64,000 nt of DNA from Chryseobacterium sp. MYb264 (GCF_035974275.1 NZ_CP142422.1:5146001-5210000); one strand, 5' to 3'; counted from the first letter of the stretch, positions 1 to 9,290 are shown. Numbers and translations are program-made. Notes: generated from the sequence alone by a model not told the origin.

Positions 1-2
1 TT

Positions 3-533
3 GAACCTTTAAAATATACGTATTTAAACGTTAACAAATATAAATCAATGTTATTCGGAGGAGGCTTGAATATTCGCAAAGATAATTTAACTTTAAATAC
101 CGGTGTTTCTGTTATGGGAGTTTCACAAGCTTTAAATACAGGACAAATTACTTCGCCTAGTGACTATAACTATTATGTTGAAGCAAATTTAGGGGCAAAT
201 TACACATTGGATAATACAAAAACACTCTTTGCTTTATATTATAAATATACAGGTAAGAGAAAACAATTTACATATATTCCTTCCACTAGTTTGAGCACAG
301 ATCCAGGTAAGTTTGTATTGGGTGAAGTTCAAGATTTTAATATGTTGAATTTTACGGTGTCACAGCCTTTTTTCAAAGATCATTTTGAAGTAAGCCTTGG
401 TATCAAGAATATTTTTGATGTCTCTACTATTAGAAATACTGTTTCTGCTGGTGATGCTCACAACGCAGGTAATGGAAATCAAAACCTTTTCTACGGCAGA
501 AGTTATTTTGCTAGAGTAAACTACAATTTTTAA
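3..533 (+). CDS. TonB-dependent receptor, C-terminal fragment (heme/hemin receptor, HmuR-like)
   Basis: The frame is open from the left edge of the window (base 3), so this is the 3' end of a longer gene; the ATG at 48 is internal. The 176 visible residues look like the last strands of an outer-membrane beta-barrel: alternating aromatic and polar segments (NYTLDNTKTLFALYYKYTGK), a 'GIKNIFDV' turn typical of TonB-dependent receptors, and a terminal aromatic (VNYNF, stop). It lies 10 bp upstream of the HmuY-like gene and heads the heme-uptake operon, so heme or hemoprotein is the inferred ligand. The plug domain and TonB box are outside the window. Confidence 0.85.
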   Translation, partial: EPLKYTYLNVNKYKSMLFGGGLNIRKDNLTLNTGVSVMGVSQALNTGQITSPSDYNYYVEANLGANYTLDNTKTLFALYYKYTGKRKQFTYIPSTSLSTDPGKFVLGEVQDFNMLNFTVSQPFFKDHFEVSLGIKNIFDVSTIRNTVSAGDAHNAGNGNQNLFYGRSYFARVNYNF

Positions 534-543
534 AATTATTACA

Positions 544-1653
544 ATGAAAAAAATACTGTTTTATATTTTAATAGGAACATCATTCGTTGCTCAATCTTGT
601 ATTAATGATAATGAAGATCCGGTAGCAGTTTTACCATCCGATGGCATCATATCAGATGCTAATGTTGGAGGTCCTACACAACCCAATCAGGTGTGGATAG
701 ATCTTAGTGATATTAGTATTGTAAATGGTAAAGAAGGACCAAAAGAAACTCTTACTAAGAGAACAGATTGGGACATGGGATTTTATTCAGGAAGTTCTTT
801 TAAGGTTATTATTAATTCTTCTGTTATGATGGCAGCAGGAAAAATTACCGGTGCTACAAATATCGATTTAGTAAAAGAATCAGATGTAGCAGCATTGAAA
901 AATCAAGTTCAGGTTGCTAGTTTTAATCCTGCAAATGTAGCTTATGTTGATAATGTAAATGGAAATTTCCCAACAGATAATACAGCAATAGCAGATGTGA
1001 ATGCGGTAGATAGTGAGAATGCTATTTATCTTGTTAATATGGGAAAAGATCTATATACAGGCAGCGTTCCTGTAGGCTCTATTGCTACGGGAGGTGATAG
1101 CAGGGGATGGATGAAAGTTCAGGTAGTAAGATCTGGAGATGGCTATAAAGTAAAGTATGCAGAACTTGGTGCAACTACTCATAAAGAACTTACGATTGCT
1201 AAAAATGCAGCATATAATTTCAATTTTGTAAGTCTTAAAAATAATAAAGAAGTTTTTATTCAGCCTGAAAAAAATAAGTGGGATATTAGCTTTACGGTAT
1301 TCACTAATATCATTGAAGGGGCTGGAACTTATGTATATGGTGATTTTGTAACTACAAATATAGTAGGAGGTGCTGGTTCTTATGAAGTAAAAGTTGCTGC
1401 GAATGTTGCTGCACAAACATATAAAGATTTTAAAAAAGCAGATGTTGATGCTTCGAAATTTATTTATAATGATCAGCGCTCAATTGGTCCAAACTGGAGA
1501 AATCCTGTAGGGGTTAATGGGCTTGAAGTATATGGAGACAGATTTTATATTATAAAAGATCCTGAAGGTAATTATTTTAAACTTAAGTTTTCAAGAATTA
1601 CAGATAAAGATGGAGTAAGAGGGTTCCCTCAGTTTGAATATAATCCGTTGTAA
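544..1653 (+). CDS. HmuY-family heme-binding lipoprotein
   Basis: Protein of 369 aa with a lipoprotein signal peptide (MKKILFYILIGTSFVAQSC, lipobox Cys19), so it should be surface- or outer-membrane-anchored. The body carries the HmuY-type sequence 'TDWDMGFYSGSSFKVIINSS' and a later 'KWDISFTVFTN', the repeated W-D-(I/M)-x-F pattern seen in this family. HmuY proteins capture heme and hand it to a cognate TonB-dependent receptor; that receptor is encoded just upstream. It is longer than Porphyromonas HmuY (about 216 aa), as is usual in flavobacteria. Operonic with hmuT 22 bp downstream. The family call is confident; heme as ligand is inferred from the neighbourhood. Confidence 0.82.
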   Translation: MKKILFYILIGTSFVAQSCINDNEDPVAVLPSDGIISDANVGGPTQPNQVWIDLSDISIVNGKEGPKETLTKRTDWDMGFYSGSSFKVIINSSVMMAAGKITGATNIDLVKESDVAALKNQVQVASFNPANVAYVDNVNGNFPTDNTAIADVNAVDSENAIYLVNMGKDLYTGSVPVGSIATGGDSRGWMKVQVVRSGDGYKVKYAELGATTHKELTIAKNAAYNFNFVSLKNNKEVFIQPEKNKWDISFTVFTNIIEGAGTYVYGDFVTTNIVGGAGSYEVKVAANVAAQTYKDFKKADVDASKFIYNDQRSIGPNWRNPVGVNGLEVYGDRFYIIKDPEGNYFKLKFSRITDKDGVRGFPQFEYNPL

Positions 1654-1675
1654 AAAATAAATCAAATAGTATATC

Positions 1676-2554
1676 ATGAAAAAATTCATTCTTGCGGCTT
1701 CTGTGCTGGTAGCAGTGTATTCTTGTAAAAAAGAAGAAGGGGCTAAAACAGAAAATGCAACAGAACTAAGTTCAGAAACACCAAAATCTAATAATAAAAT
1801 TGTAACGTTAAACGGCGGAATTACGGAAATCGTTGCCGCTTTAGGTCACGAAAAAGAAATCGTAGCAACAGACGTTACAAGCACTTATCCAGAATCTTTA
1901 AAAGCTACGGCTAAAGATCTAGGGCATATGAGATCAATGACGATCGAGCCAATCATGTCTGTAAATCCAACATTAATTTTAGCTTCTGATAAAGACATCA
2001 ATCCTGAATTGATGGGTAAAATCAAAGCTTCAGGGATCAAAACGGAGACTTTTAAGCAAGAGTTTACGGTTGACGGAACGAAAAAATTAATCGCCGACGT
2101 AGCCAAAGCGATCGGAAATACAGATTATCAGAAACTAACGGATAAAATCGATGCTGATTTAAAGCAGGTACAGCCTATCGCTAAAAAACCTAAAGTATTA
2201 TTCATCTATGCAAGAGGAAATATGCTGATGGTTTCAGGAAAAAATACCCCAATGGATGCACTGATCGGATTAGCTGGTGGTGAAAATGCGGTAAAGGATT
2301 TTGAAGATTTCAAACCATTAACGCCGGAAGCCGTAGTAAAGGCAAATCCTGATGTATTATTCTTCTTCTCTAGCGGACTGGAAAGTGCGGGGGGGAACGA
2401 AGGTGCATTGAAAATGCCGGGTGTTTCCCAGACCAATGCCGGTAAAAATAAGAGAATTATCGCAATGGACGGAGGTTTAGTGTCAGGTTTCGGACCTAGA
2501 CTGGGTGAGGCTGCAGTAGGATTAAACAAATTATTAGTTGAAAGCACAAAGTAA
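1676..2554 (+). CDS. hmuT: Heme ABC transporter substrate-binding lipoprotein (HmuT-like)
   Basis: Protein of 292 aa, lipoprotein signal with lipobox VYSC (Cys17), followed by a BtuF/HmuT-type periplasmic binding fold: N-terminal 'KIVTLNGGITEIVAALGHEKEIVATDVTSTYP', central 'PKVLFIYARGNMLMVSGKNTP', and 'DALIGLAGGENAV...FKPLTPEAVVKANPDVLFFFSSG'. These are standard sequences of hemin-binding HmuT proteins. It should bind heme in the periplasm and deliver it to the permease encoded next. The gene overlaps or abuts hmuU, depending on which hmuU start is used. Confidence 0.88.
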   Translation: MKKFILAASVLVAVYSCKKEEGAKTENATELSSETPKSNNKIVTLNGGITEIVAALGHEKEIVATDVTSTYPESLKATAKDLGHMRSMTIEPIMSVNPTLILASDKDINPELMGKIKASGIKTETFKQEFTVDGTKKLIADVAKAIGNTDYQKLTDKIDADLKQVQPIAKKPKVLFIYARGNMLMVSGKNTPMDALIGLAGGENAVKDFEDFKPLTPEAVVKANPDVLFFFSSGLESAGGNEGALKMPGVSQTNAGKNKRIIAMDGGLVSGFGPRLGEAAVGLNKLLVESTK

Positions 2555-3578
2555 ATTATACTTTTACATGACAATGAGTACCATACTGCTTATTCTTATA
2601 GCAGTATGGTCTCTCAATACAGGAGTTTACGATTTTGGGGGTAAATCTGCGTTTGAAGTGTTGGGAAAAGTAATGAAAAATGACCCCGGTATATCATTAA
2701 GTGATCAGTATGTAGTCTGGGATGTAAGAGCAGCCAGAATTATCATGGCTATTCTTATCGGAAGCATGCTTTCGGTATCAGGAACAAGTTTGCAGGGATT
2801 GTTCAGAAATCCGCTGGCAACGGGAGATCTTATCGGGCTTACGGCGGGAGCAACCCTGATGGCAGCAATTACCATTGTTTTAGGAGGGTATTTCAGAGAG
2901 TATCTTCCTGAGGTAGTGCAGTTTTCCCTTGTCGGGATTGCTGCTTTCATCGGTTCGCTTTTGGCGATGTTACTGGTCTACAGAATTTCTACAAGCGGTG
3001 GTAAAACCAATGTGGTGATGATGCTTTTAACGGGTGTTGCTATTTCTGCCATTGGGTTTTCTATTGTAGGTTTTCTGATCTATATTTCAAAAGACGATCA
3101 GTTAAGAGATCTGACATTCTGGAATATGGGAAGTTTAGCGGCTGCTACCTGGACGAAGAATATTATTCTGACGGTGATTTTAATACTTTCTTACTCGGTT
3201 CTTTTGAGAAAAGGAAAGGCATTGAATGCCATGATGTTGGGGGAGAAAGATGCACAGCATTTAGGAATTAATGTTGAAAATCTTAAAAAGCAAATTGTAA
3301 TCATCGTCTCATTAATGGTGGGAAGCTGTGTGGCTTTTTCAGGCACGATAGGTTTTGTAGGATTAATTGTACCCTATATTTTAAGACTTTTATTTAAGTC
3401 TAATTACAACTATATTCTGCCTTTATCGGCTATCCTGGGAAGTATTTTATTATTGACCGCAGATACGATTAGCAGGAGCATTGTACAGCCTTCGGAACTA
3501 CCCATCGGAATTTTAACAGCCATGATGGGAGCACCTATTTTTATTGCTATTTTATTGAAATTTAAAAAATCAATGTAA
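2538..3578 (+). CDS. hmuU: Heme ABC transporter permease, FecCD family (HmuU-like)
   Basis: Inner-membrane permease with the FecCD/BtuC pattern: many hydrophobic segments, 'RAARIIMAILIGSMLSVSGTSLQGLFRNPLATGDLIGLTAGA' near the N-terminus and the cytoplasmic coupling region 'TIGFVGLIVPYILRLL' (the family G-x-I-x-F-V-G-L-x-x-P-H motif, here with Pro-Tyr). The longest frame begins at a TTG (2538) inside the end of hmuT; in-frame ATGs at 2568 and 2574 just before the first membrane segment are equally plausible starts (336 or 334 aa). The gene ends one base into the start of hmuV. It imports heme together with HmuT and HmuV. Confidence 0.88.
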   Translation: MKAQSKLYFYMTMSTILLILIAVWSLNTGVYDFGGKSAFEVLGKVMKNDPGISLSDQYVVWDVRAARIIMAILIGSMLSVSGTSLQGLFRNPLATGDLIGLTAGATLMAAITIVLGGYFREYLPEVVQFSLVGIAAFIGSLLAMLLVYRISTSGGKTNVVMMLLTGVAISAIGFSIVGFLIYISKDDQLRDLTFWNMGSLAAATWTKNIILTVILILSYSVLLRKGKALNAMMLGEKDAQHLGINVENLKKQIVIIVSLMVGSCVAFSGTIGFVGLIVPYILRLLFKSNYNYILPLSAILGSILLLTADTISRSIVQPSELPIGILTAMMGAPIFIAILLKFKKSM

Positions 3579-4348
3579 TGGTTAAAGCAGAGCAGATCAG
3601 TTATAAACATAAGGATTTTTATATCCTGAATGAAGTGGATGTAACGTTAGGCTATGGCGAATTTTTAGCCATTGTAGGTCCGAACGGAGCCGGAAAATCT
3701 AGCCTTTTGAGTGTTTTGGCGAATGAGGTGAAAAGTCATCATCAGATTTTATTTAAAGATAAAAATATCCGCGATTGGAAAGTGGCTGAATTGTCTAAAC
3801 ATAAAGCTAAATTTTCTCAGCACAACAGCAATGATATTCCACTTGAGGTAAAAGATGTCGTGATGATGGGACGTTACCCGTATTTCGATGCACAGCCGAG
3901 ACAGGAGGATCATGAAGCCATGAACAATATGATGTATGAAACGGATGTTTATCATTTAAAAGACAGGGAATATAACACTTTGTCCGGTGGTGAAAAGCAG
4001 CGTGTACATCTTTCGAGAGTAATGGCTCAGCTACAGAATGATATTACCAATAAGCTCGTTTTTCTGGATGAACCTTTGAATAATTTAGATGTTAAACATC
4101 AATACAAAGCCTTAGAGATCATTAAAAATTTCACCAAAAAAGAAAATTCAGCGATTGTTGTGTTGCATGATTTAAATCTTGCGGCACAGTTTGCAGATAA
4201 AATTTTATTGATGAAATCCGGAAGAGTTGCCGCATACGGAACACCAACTGAAGTTTTTACCGCAAAAACCATTAGTGATGCGTATAATTTTCCGTGCACC
4301 ATTTGCGACCATCCGATCACGAGCAACCCAATGATTATTTTTGGATAA
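3578..4348 (+). CDS. hmuV: Heme ABC transporter ATP-binding protein (HmuV-like)
   Basis: Protein of 256 aa with a complete ABC ATPase set: Walker A GPNGAGKSS (residues 34-42), Q-loop Gln81, signature LSGGEKQRV (135-143), Walker B LVFLDEP (160-166), H-loop His197. 'HEMV' hallmarks such as 'VMMGRYPYF' and 'MAQL' before Walker B are typical of HmuV. It starts at an ATG overlapping the hmuU stop by 1 nt (TAATG), implying coupled translation, and energises heme import by HmuU. Confidence 0.92.
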   Translation: MVKAEQISYKHKDFYILNEVDVTLGYGEFLAIVGPNGAGKSSLLSVLANEVKSHHQILFKDKNIRDWKVAELSKHKAKFSQHNSNDIPLEVKDVVMMGRYPYFDAQPRQEDHEAMNNMMYETDVYHLKDREYNTLSGGEKQRVHLSRVMAQLQNDITNKLVFLDEPLNNLDVKHQYKALEIIKNFTKKENSAIVVLHDLNLAAQFADKILLMKSGRVAAYGTPTEVFTAKTISDAYNFPCTICDHPITSNPMIIFG

Positions 4349-4349
4349 T

Positions 4350-5000
4350 ATGGAAAAGAAAGACTTACAAATATTAGCACAAAATCTGGCCAATCCTCAA
4401 GGTGAAAAAGGTATTGAGATCGGTGAGATGATGAATGCCACGAATATCGGTATGACCCTGGAAAGTATTAAAACGCTTTTAATTGAAGATGATGAAACGA
4501 TTCTTGAAATTGGTCACGGCAATGCTGCTCATGTTAAAAGCATTTTAAACAAAGCTCAAAACGTACAATATACAGGAATTGATATTTCTGAAACCATGCA
4601 TAATGAGGCCAAAAGATTAAATGCAGAGTTTAAAGATCACGCTGAATTTGTATTATATGGAGGGAAAAAACTTCCTTTTGAAGATCAGGCTTTTGATAAA
4701 ATATTTACCGTAAACACAGTTTATTTCTGGGAAAATCCGGTGGAATATTTAAATGAGATCTACAGGGTTTTAAAAGATAACGGAACATTCGTTCTTACTT
4801 TCGGACAAAGACATTTCATGGAAAAACTTCCCTTCACGGAATATGATTTCACATTGTATAATACCGATGAAATGGAGGAAACCGTTTCTAAAAGCTATTT
4901 CAAAAGAATGAAGGTCTCAGAAAAAGACGAAGAAATTAAAAGTAAAACGGGGGATGAAACCGTTAGAAGAATATACACAGTTTTAACCATAAAAAAATAA
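4350..5000 (+). CDS. Class I SAM-dependent methyltransferase within the heme operon
   Basis: Protein of 216 aa from the ATG at 4350 (a TTG at 4341 is in frame but lies within hmuV). Motif I is ILEIGHGNAA (residues 51-60), followed by 'YTGIDISETMHNEAKR', 'LPFEDQAFDKIFTVNTVYFWENP' and 'LNEIYRVLKDNGTFVL', which is a standard Rossmann-fold methyltransferase of the Methyltransf_11 type. The substrate cannot be read from sequence. The start codon is one base after the hmuV stop and the stop is 4 bp before hemS, so it is firmly inside the heme operon. A role acting on a heme-derived product or a small ligand is inference only. Confidence 0.85.
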   Translation: MEKKDLQILAQNLANPQGEKGIEIGEMMNATNIGMTLESIKTLLIEDDETILEIGHGNAAHVKSILNKAQNVQYTGIDISETMHNEAKRLNAEFKDHAEFVLYGGKKLPFEDQAFDKIFTVNTVYFWENPVEYLNEIYRVLKDNGTFVLTFGQRHFMEKLPFTEYDFTLYNTDEMEETVSKSYFKRMKVSEKDEEIKSKTGDETVRRIYTVLTIKK

Positions 5001-5004
5001 CATA

Positions 5005-6033
5005 ATGAGCACATTAGTTAACGATTTAAAGGAAAAATGGGAAGCTCTTAAAGCTGAAAACCCGCATTTGAGAATCAGAAATGCAGCTGACCAGCTTGGC
5101 GTAAGCGAGGCTGAATTATTGGCAACAAACGTAGGGGAGGGCGTGACCGTTCTGAAACCTGAATTTCAAAATATTTTAACGGAAGTTGAACAGTTAGGAA
5201 AAGTGATGGCACTTACAAGAAATGATGAGTGTGTTCACGAAAGAAAAGGGACCTACCTGAATGGAGATTTCAGCAGCCTGCACGCACAGCTTTTTGTAGG
5301 TGAGGAAATTGATTTGAGAATCTTTTTAAACCACTGGAAATTTGCTTTCGGAGTCGTGGAAGGTGATAAAAAAAGTCTTCAGTTCTTCGGAAAAGACGGG
5401 TTGGCGCTTCACAAGATCTATTTAACAAAAGACAGCAATGATGCAGCTTTTGATGTGATTGTTGAAAAATTTAAGGCTGATGATCAGAATTCTGCATTAG
5501 AATTGGAAGCTGTGGCTCCAAAAGCTGAGGAAAAAGCAGATGCGGATATCGATGTGGAAGGTTTCCAAAAAGCTTGGTCTGAATTGAAAGATACTCATGA
5601 TTTCTTTATGATGACCAGAAAATTCGGGGTAAGCAGAACTCAGGCTTTGAGATTGGCTCCTGAAGGATTCACAAAGAAAATTGATAATGCGAAAGTGGTA
5701 AATGTGCTGGAGGATGCGTCTGAGAAGGAACTTCCGATCATGATCTTCGTTGGAAACAGAGGGATTATCCAGATCCATACCGGAAATGTGAAAAAAGTTC
5801 TTTGGCACCAGCAGTGGTTCAATGTAATGGATCCGGATTTCAATTTACACCTTGATGTAACGAAAATTCATGAAGCATGGATCGTAAAAAAAACTACAGA
5901 AGACGGAGAAGTTACTGCTATCGAAGTATTCAATAAGGAAGGTGATTTCATCGCTCAGTTCTTCGGAAAAAGAAAACCGGGAATTCCTGAATTGCAAGAG
6001 TGGAAAGACCTTGTAGCGGAATTGGAAAAATAA
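5005..6033 (+). CDS. hmuS: Hemin-degrading/transport factor HemS-HmuS family
   Basis: Cytoplasmic protein of 342 aa, the usual length for two-domain HemS/HmuS/ChuS. Two tandem homologous halves are visible: the first with 'NDECVHERKGTYLNGDFS' (His79 region) and 'LQFFGKDGLALHKIYLT', the second with 'GNRGIIQIHTGNVKKVLWHQQWFNVMDPDFNLHLD' and 'EGDFIAQFFGKRKPG'. These are family signatures. Members bind heme after import, and several degrade it or transfer it. It is the last gene of the operon, followed by a strong terminator. Confidence 0.92.
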   Translation: MSTLVNDLKEKWEALKAENPHLRIRNAADQLGVSEAELLATNVGEGVTVLKPEFQNILTEVEQLGKVMALTRNDECVHERKGTYLNGDFSSLHAQLFVGEEIDLRIFLNHWKFAFGVVEGDKKSLQFFGKDGLALHKIYLTKDSNDAAFDVIVEKFKADDQNSALELEAVAPKAEEKADADIDVEGFQKAWSELKDTHDFFMMTRKFGVSRTQALRLAPEGFTKKIDNAKVVNVLEDASEKELPIMIFVGNRGIIQIHTGNVKKVLWHQQWFNVMDPDFNLHLDVTKIHEAWIVKKTTEDGEVTAIEVFNKEGDFIAQFFGKRKPGIPELQEWKDLVAELEK

Positions 6034-6051
6034 ATAGTTAGATGATTTTAT

Positions 6052-6081
6052 AAGGCCGTTTTGTTTTTTGCAGACGGCCTT
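6052..6081 (+). terminator. Rho-independent terminator of the heme operon
   Basis: Inverted repeat AAGGCCGT (6052-6059) / ACGGCCTT (6074-6081) with a 14-nt loop, followed directly by TTTTGTTTT. It lies 18 bp after the hmuS stop codon. Confidence 0.9.
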
Positions 6082-6304
6082 TTTGTTTTAACTTAAACAC
6101 AAATATCTCCACAAATACCTCATTAGTTAAAAAAATCAAAGATTTTTCTTTTTGCAGGCTTTTGAAATACTTTAAATAAATTGAATAAGGTCTTTTGCTT
6201 CTTTTGTGGTTAAATTTAGAATTAGTTTAAACAAGCTTATATTTAATAATGGTGATATTTGTGAAAACCATTGGTGTCATTCGTGTTTAAAAAAAAGAAT
6301 AAAA

Positions 6305-7177
6305 ATGAAGAATATTTTAATAGCACTATTGCTTGCAGGTTTCTGCTCATTGCAGGCGCAAAGCTTCAAAGCCTATCAGTTTTACGATAAAAAAGGAAAA
6401 GAAGTAAACACCGACAAATTGGTGAAAGATCTGGCCGATTACGACATTATTTTCTTTGGTGAAAATCATAACAGCTCTATCAATCACTGGCTTCAGCTGA
6501 AGATCACTGAGGCTTTGTATGCTCAGAAAAACGGACAGCTTATTTTGGGGGCCGAAATGTTTGAAAGAGATAATCAGTCTCAGTTGAATCAATATTTGAC
6601 GGGGAAATTTGATGCTAAAACATTCAAAGATTCTGTGCGTTTATGGAATAATTATGCAACAGATTATAAGCCGTTGGTCGATTTTGCCAAGACAAAGAAA
6701 CTGAATTTCATTGCCACCAATATTCCGAGAAGATATGCATCACAAACGGCAAAAGAAGGGTTAGAATCTTTGAATACGCTAACGGCAAAAGAAAAAACAT
6801 ACATCGCTCAGTTGCCGATTAAAGTAACGCTGGATACGCCTAGTTATACCGAAATGAAAGCGATGATGGGTGATCATGCAGAAGGTACCAAAGTGATGAA
6901 TTTTATTTCTGCTCAGGCAACGAAAGATGCTACGATGGCGGAATCTATTCTGAAAAACTTTCAAGATGGAAAGACATTTATTCATTATAACGGAAATTAT
7001 CACAGTAAAGAATTCGGAGGGATTTACTGGTATATCAAACAGAAAAATCCTAATCTTAAAATGGCAGTGATCTCTGTTTTTGAATCTGAAAATCCTGAAC
7101 TCAAAGTTCCTGAAAAGGAGTATATTCCTACAGATTTCAACCTTGTCATTCCAAGTGATATGACAAAGACTTTCTAA
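6305..7177 (+). CDS. ChaN-type heme-binding protein (Cofac_haem_bdg family), exported
   Basis: The start is taken as the ATG at 6305, which opens a Sec signal peptide (MKNILIALLLAGFCSLQAQS); the longer frame from a GTG at 6206 would put 33 implausible residues before it. The 290-aa protein has the ChaN-family N-terminal motif 'DYDIIFFGENHNSSINHWLQL' and a later 'GKTFIHYNGNYHSKEFGG'. Campylobacter ChaN binds cofacial hemes; PhuW is the Pseudomonas relative. It lies 270 bp downstream of the hmu terminator, so it is a separate unit, but its position beside the heme operon fits a heme role. Confidence 0.85.
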   Translation: MKNILIALLLAGFCSLQAQSFKAYQFYDKKGKEVNTDKLVKDLADYDIIFFGENHNSSINHWLQLKITEALYAQKNGQLILGAEMFERDNQSQLNQYLTGKFDAKTFKDSVRLWNNYATDYKPLVDFAKTKKLNFIATNIPRRYASQTAKEGLESLNTLTAKEKTYIAQLPIKVTLDTPSYTEMKAMMGDHAEGTKVMNFISAQATKDATMAESILKNFQDGKTFIHYNGNYHSKEFGGIYWYIKQKNPNLKMAVISVFESENPELKVPEKEYIPTDFNLVIPSDMTKTF

Positions 7178-7468
7178 AGTAAATCTGGCAACTTTGAAGC
7201 TCAGTGCAGTATTTTAACCGGCATTTTCACAGGCATAGTTAAAATCTTTATCCAAACAGAGGGATTGTTTCAGAATTAAATAGAGCCCTGGTGTTTGTGG
7301 ATTTTTTGAACTAGTTCAAGTTTTTTGGTTTTTATTGTTCCTAGATTTGCAGTAACAAATTATCAAAGCAAACACAAATGATACACAAATGAGAAAAAAA
7401 TAAATTTAAGATACTGTGAAGGATCCATTGAGTAACCCTATCGGTATTATGGTAATATTGTTGTTAAA

Positions 7469-7493
7469 AGGCTATTCATTTTTTGGATAGCCT
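7469..7493 (+). terminator. Terminator-like hairpin
   Basis: AGGCTATTC (7469-7477) pairs with GGATAGCCT (7485-7493, one G-U) around a T-rich loop and is followed by GTTTTTC. It lies 290 bp after the ChaN-like gene, so it may end that transcript or an unrecognised small RNA. Confidence 0.55.
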
Positions 7494-7882
7494 GTTTTTC
7501 TATTATCCGTGCAGGCATGTGGATCACAGATATTGGATTAATGATGAAACCCTGCACTTTTGTCGCTCAGTAAAAACCTGAGTTCGATCAATAAAATATT
7601 CTACTCGATCAATAGGGACGGTTTTCAGCCCAACGCTATTGGTAGGTGTGTTAATAATTATAAAATCAGTATTTTAAATTGTTTTTTAATCGAGCTTAGG
7701 TTAAAAGGTTGCAGAATCTGAGTTGATATTCTAATGTTAGTCTTTTGCGCTCATAGATTTTTAAATGATGCAGATTTTTTCCTTACATTTTAAATATTGA
7801 ACATAAAGGCTCATCGGTATAAAATCGTGGTAATGGTGGGAGATAAAAATATTCAGGCGTTCGTAGCAAAAAAAGACATCTA

Positions 7883-8036
7883 ATACTGTTTTCTTTTTGA
7901 ATTTACCTTACTAAATCCCGAAGGGATTATAAATATCAGTAGCGCCAGGTGAAACCCGATGAACACGTATTCAATGATGTTATAACCCCGCAGGGGTTCA
8001 ATAATGTAAAGGAAACTTCAAAGATAAAATGATATA
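7883..8036 (+). repeat. Dispersed intergenic repeat, copy C
   Basis: About 150 bp built from short palindromes: ATCCCGAAGGGAT, a GGTGAAACCC segment and AACCCCGCAGGGGTT, separated by conserved linkers such as TTTTCTTTTTGAATTTACCTT. The same order of elements is found on the other strand at 15742-15886 and in weaker form at 15887-16005. The architecture is REP/BIME-like; the function is unknown. Confidence 0.75.
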
Positions 8037-8327
8037 AACAACTCCCCCAAGTTTCGGACTCGATTCTTCAAATCGATTCCATTCATTTTTATCGGATTCA
8101 CATTTTAAGTACCTGAATACAGTCAGACAGATACAATTAGGTGTAAGAAAAAATAACTGACTTTTTTTTGGCTTCATAATCAATAAGTAGTATATTTAAC
8201 GATGATTTGATGTAATATATTGATTATTAGTTGTTTATTTGATGTCTTGAGATTGAAAATAATAACTTTATCTAAAGTATTTCTTCATTTTAAAATAGAA
8301 AAGCATAAAACATAAAAAAAAATTATT

Positions 8328-9152
8328 ATGAAACTAACAATTATCACGATTATTTTAGGTGTTCAATTCACATGTGCACAGGTAGGAGTTAACACCATTA
8401 ATCCTGGAGGAGTATTTCATGTGGACGGGGGGAAGGACAATCCACCCACAGGCGCAATTTCTGCCGATCAGCAGGAAAATGACTTTGTTATTATGGCAAA
8501 CGGAAATATAGGGGTAGGAACTACTGCACCTATTGTAAAAGTAGATGTGAATGGCGTTTTGCAGGTTAAAGACACAGATGCTTTAAACAGACAGTCCCAT
8601 ATAAGAATTGAAAGCCGTGAAGGAGTAAGGTTAACCCTTCAGGCCACGAACAGCGGTTCTCCATATGGAAAAAAAGGAATTTTGGGTACGGCAACGGATG
8701 ATGATCTCGTCTTTGTATATGAAAATGCAGGGATACTCGTTATGAATGATACAGGTCTTTTCCCCGCGGTTACTAATACCATTAATTTAGGAAGAGCCAC
8801 AAATATATTTGCAAATGTTTATGCACAGAGTTTTCAGACGATCTCCGATCTCCGGTTTAAGAAAAATATAAAAGCATTGGATTACGGTCTCAGAGAAATA
8901 ATGAAGATGCGCCCTGTGTCCTACAATTTAAAAAAAGGAAATGACAACCATATGCACATCGGAGTGATTGCACAGGAAATTGAAAAAATTATTCCGGAAG
9001 TCGTTACGATGGACGAAGGTACTGAAGGCTATAAGGCCGTAGATTACGTGATGCTGATTCCTGTTCTGGTAAAAGGCATGCAGGAGATGCAGAGGGAAAT
9101 TGATATCCTCACTCGGACTGTTGAAGAACTGAAAGCCAAACAAAACCCGTGA
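8328..9152 (+). CDS. Secreted tail-fibre-domain protein with C-terminal S74 chaperone domain (paralogue 1)
   Basis: Protein of 274 aa with a Sec signal peptide (MKLTIITIILGVQFTCAQ), a short N-terminal repeat region ('VGVNTINPGGVFHVDGGKDNP', 'GNIGVGTTAPIVKVDVNGVLQV') and a C-terminal Peptidase_S74 intramolecular chaperone domain starting 'TISDLRFKKNIKALDYGLREIMKMRPVSYNLK' and 'HIGVIAQEIEKIIPEVV'. S74 domains trimerise phage tail spikes and then cleave themselves with a Ser-Lys pair; the SDxRxK segment is present. The end is coiled-coil-like. It is a paralogue of the gene at 9686 in tandem. The exported role in flavobacteria is not established. Confidence 0.82.
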   Translation: MKLTIITIILGVQFTCAQVGVNTINPGGVFHVDGGKDNPPTGAISADQQENDFVIMANGNIGVGTTAPIVKVDVNGVLQVKDTDALNRQSHIRIESREGVRLTLQATNSGSPYGKKGILGTATDDDLVFVYENAGILVMNDTGLFPAVTNTINLGRATNIFANVYAQSFQTISDLRFKKNIKALDYGLREIMKMRPVSYNLKKGNDNHMHIGVIAQEIEKIIPEVVTMDEGTEGYKAVDYVMLIPVLVKGMQEMQREIDILTRTVEELKAKQNP

Positions 9153-9290
9153 GAATAGGCGTACTATAGAAGTCGGGGCATACTACAACATTGGCTAAGA
9201 TTGATTTCTGATGTTGAACGGTGGCGATATTCAATGACACCAGTCGGATAAACCGGGTTCCGGGGATTGCTTTTCAACGGTAACTTCATT

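Larger units (their letters stand above)
7178..8327. other. 1.15-kb non-coding zone with dispersed palindromic repeats
   Basis: No credible gene. It holds a hairpin terminator-like structure (7469-7493), a segment at 7571-7700 that recurs inverted at 15535-15738, and a 154-bp element (7883-8036) that recurs inverted at 15742-15886 and, less well, at 15887-16005. Short palindromes such as ATCCCGAAGGGAT and AACCCCGCAGGGGTT stand out. A 61-codon frame on the minus strand here lies inside the repeat and is not credible. Confidence 0.7.
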
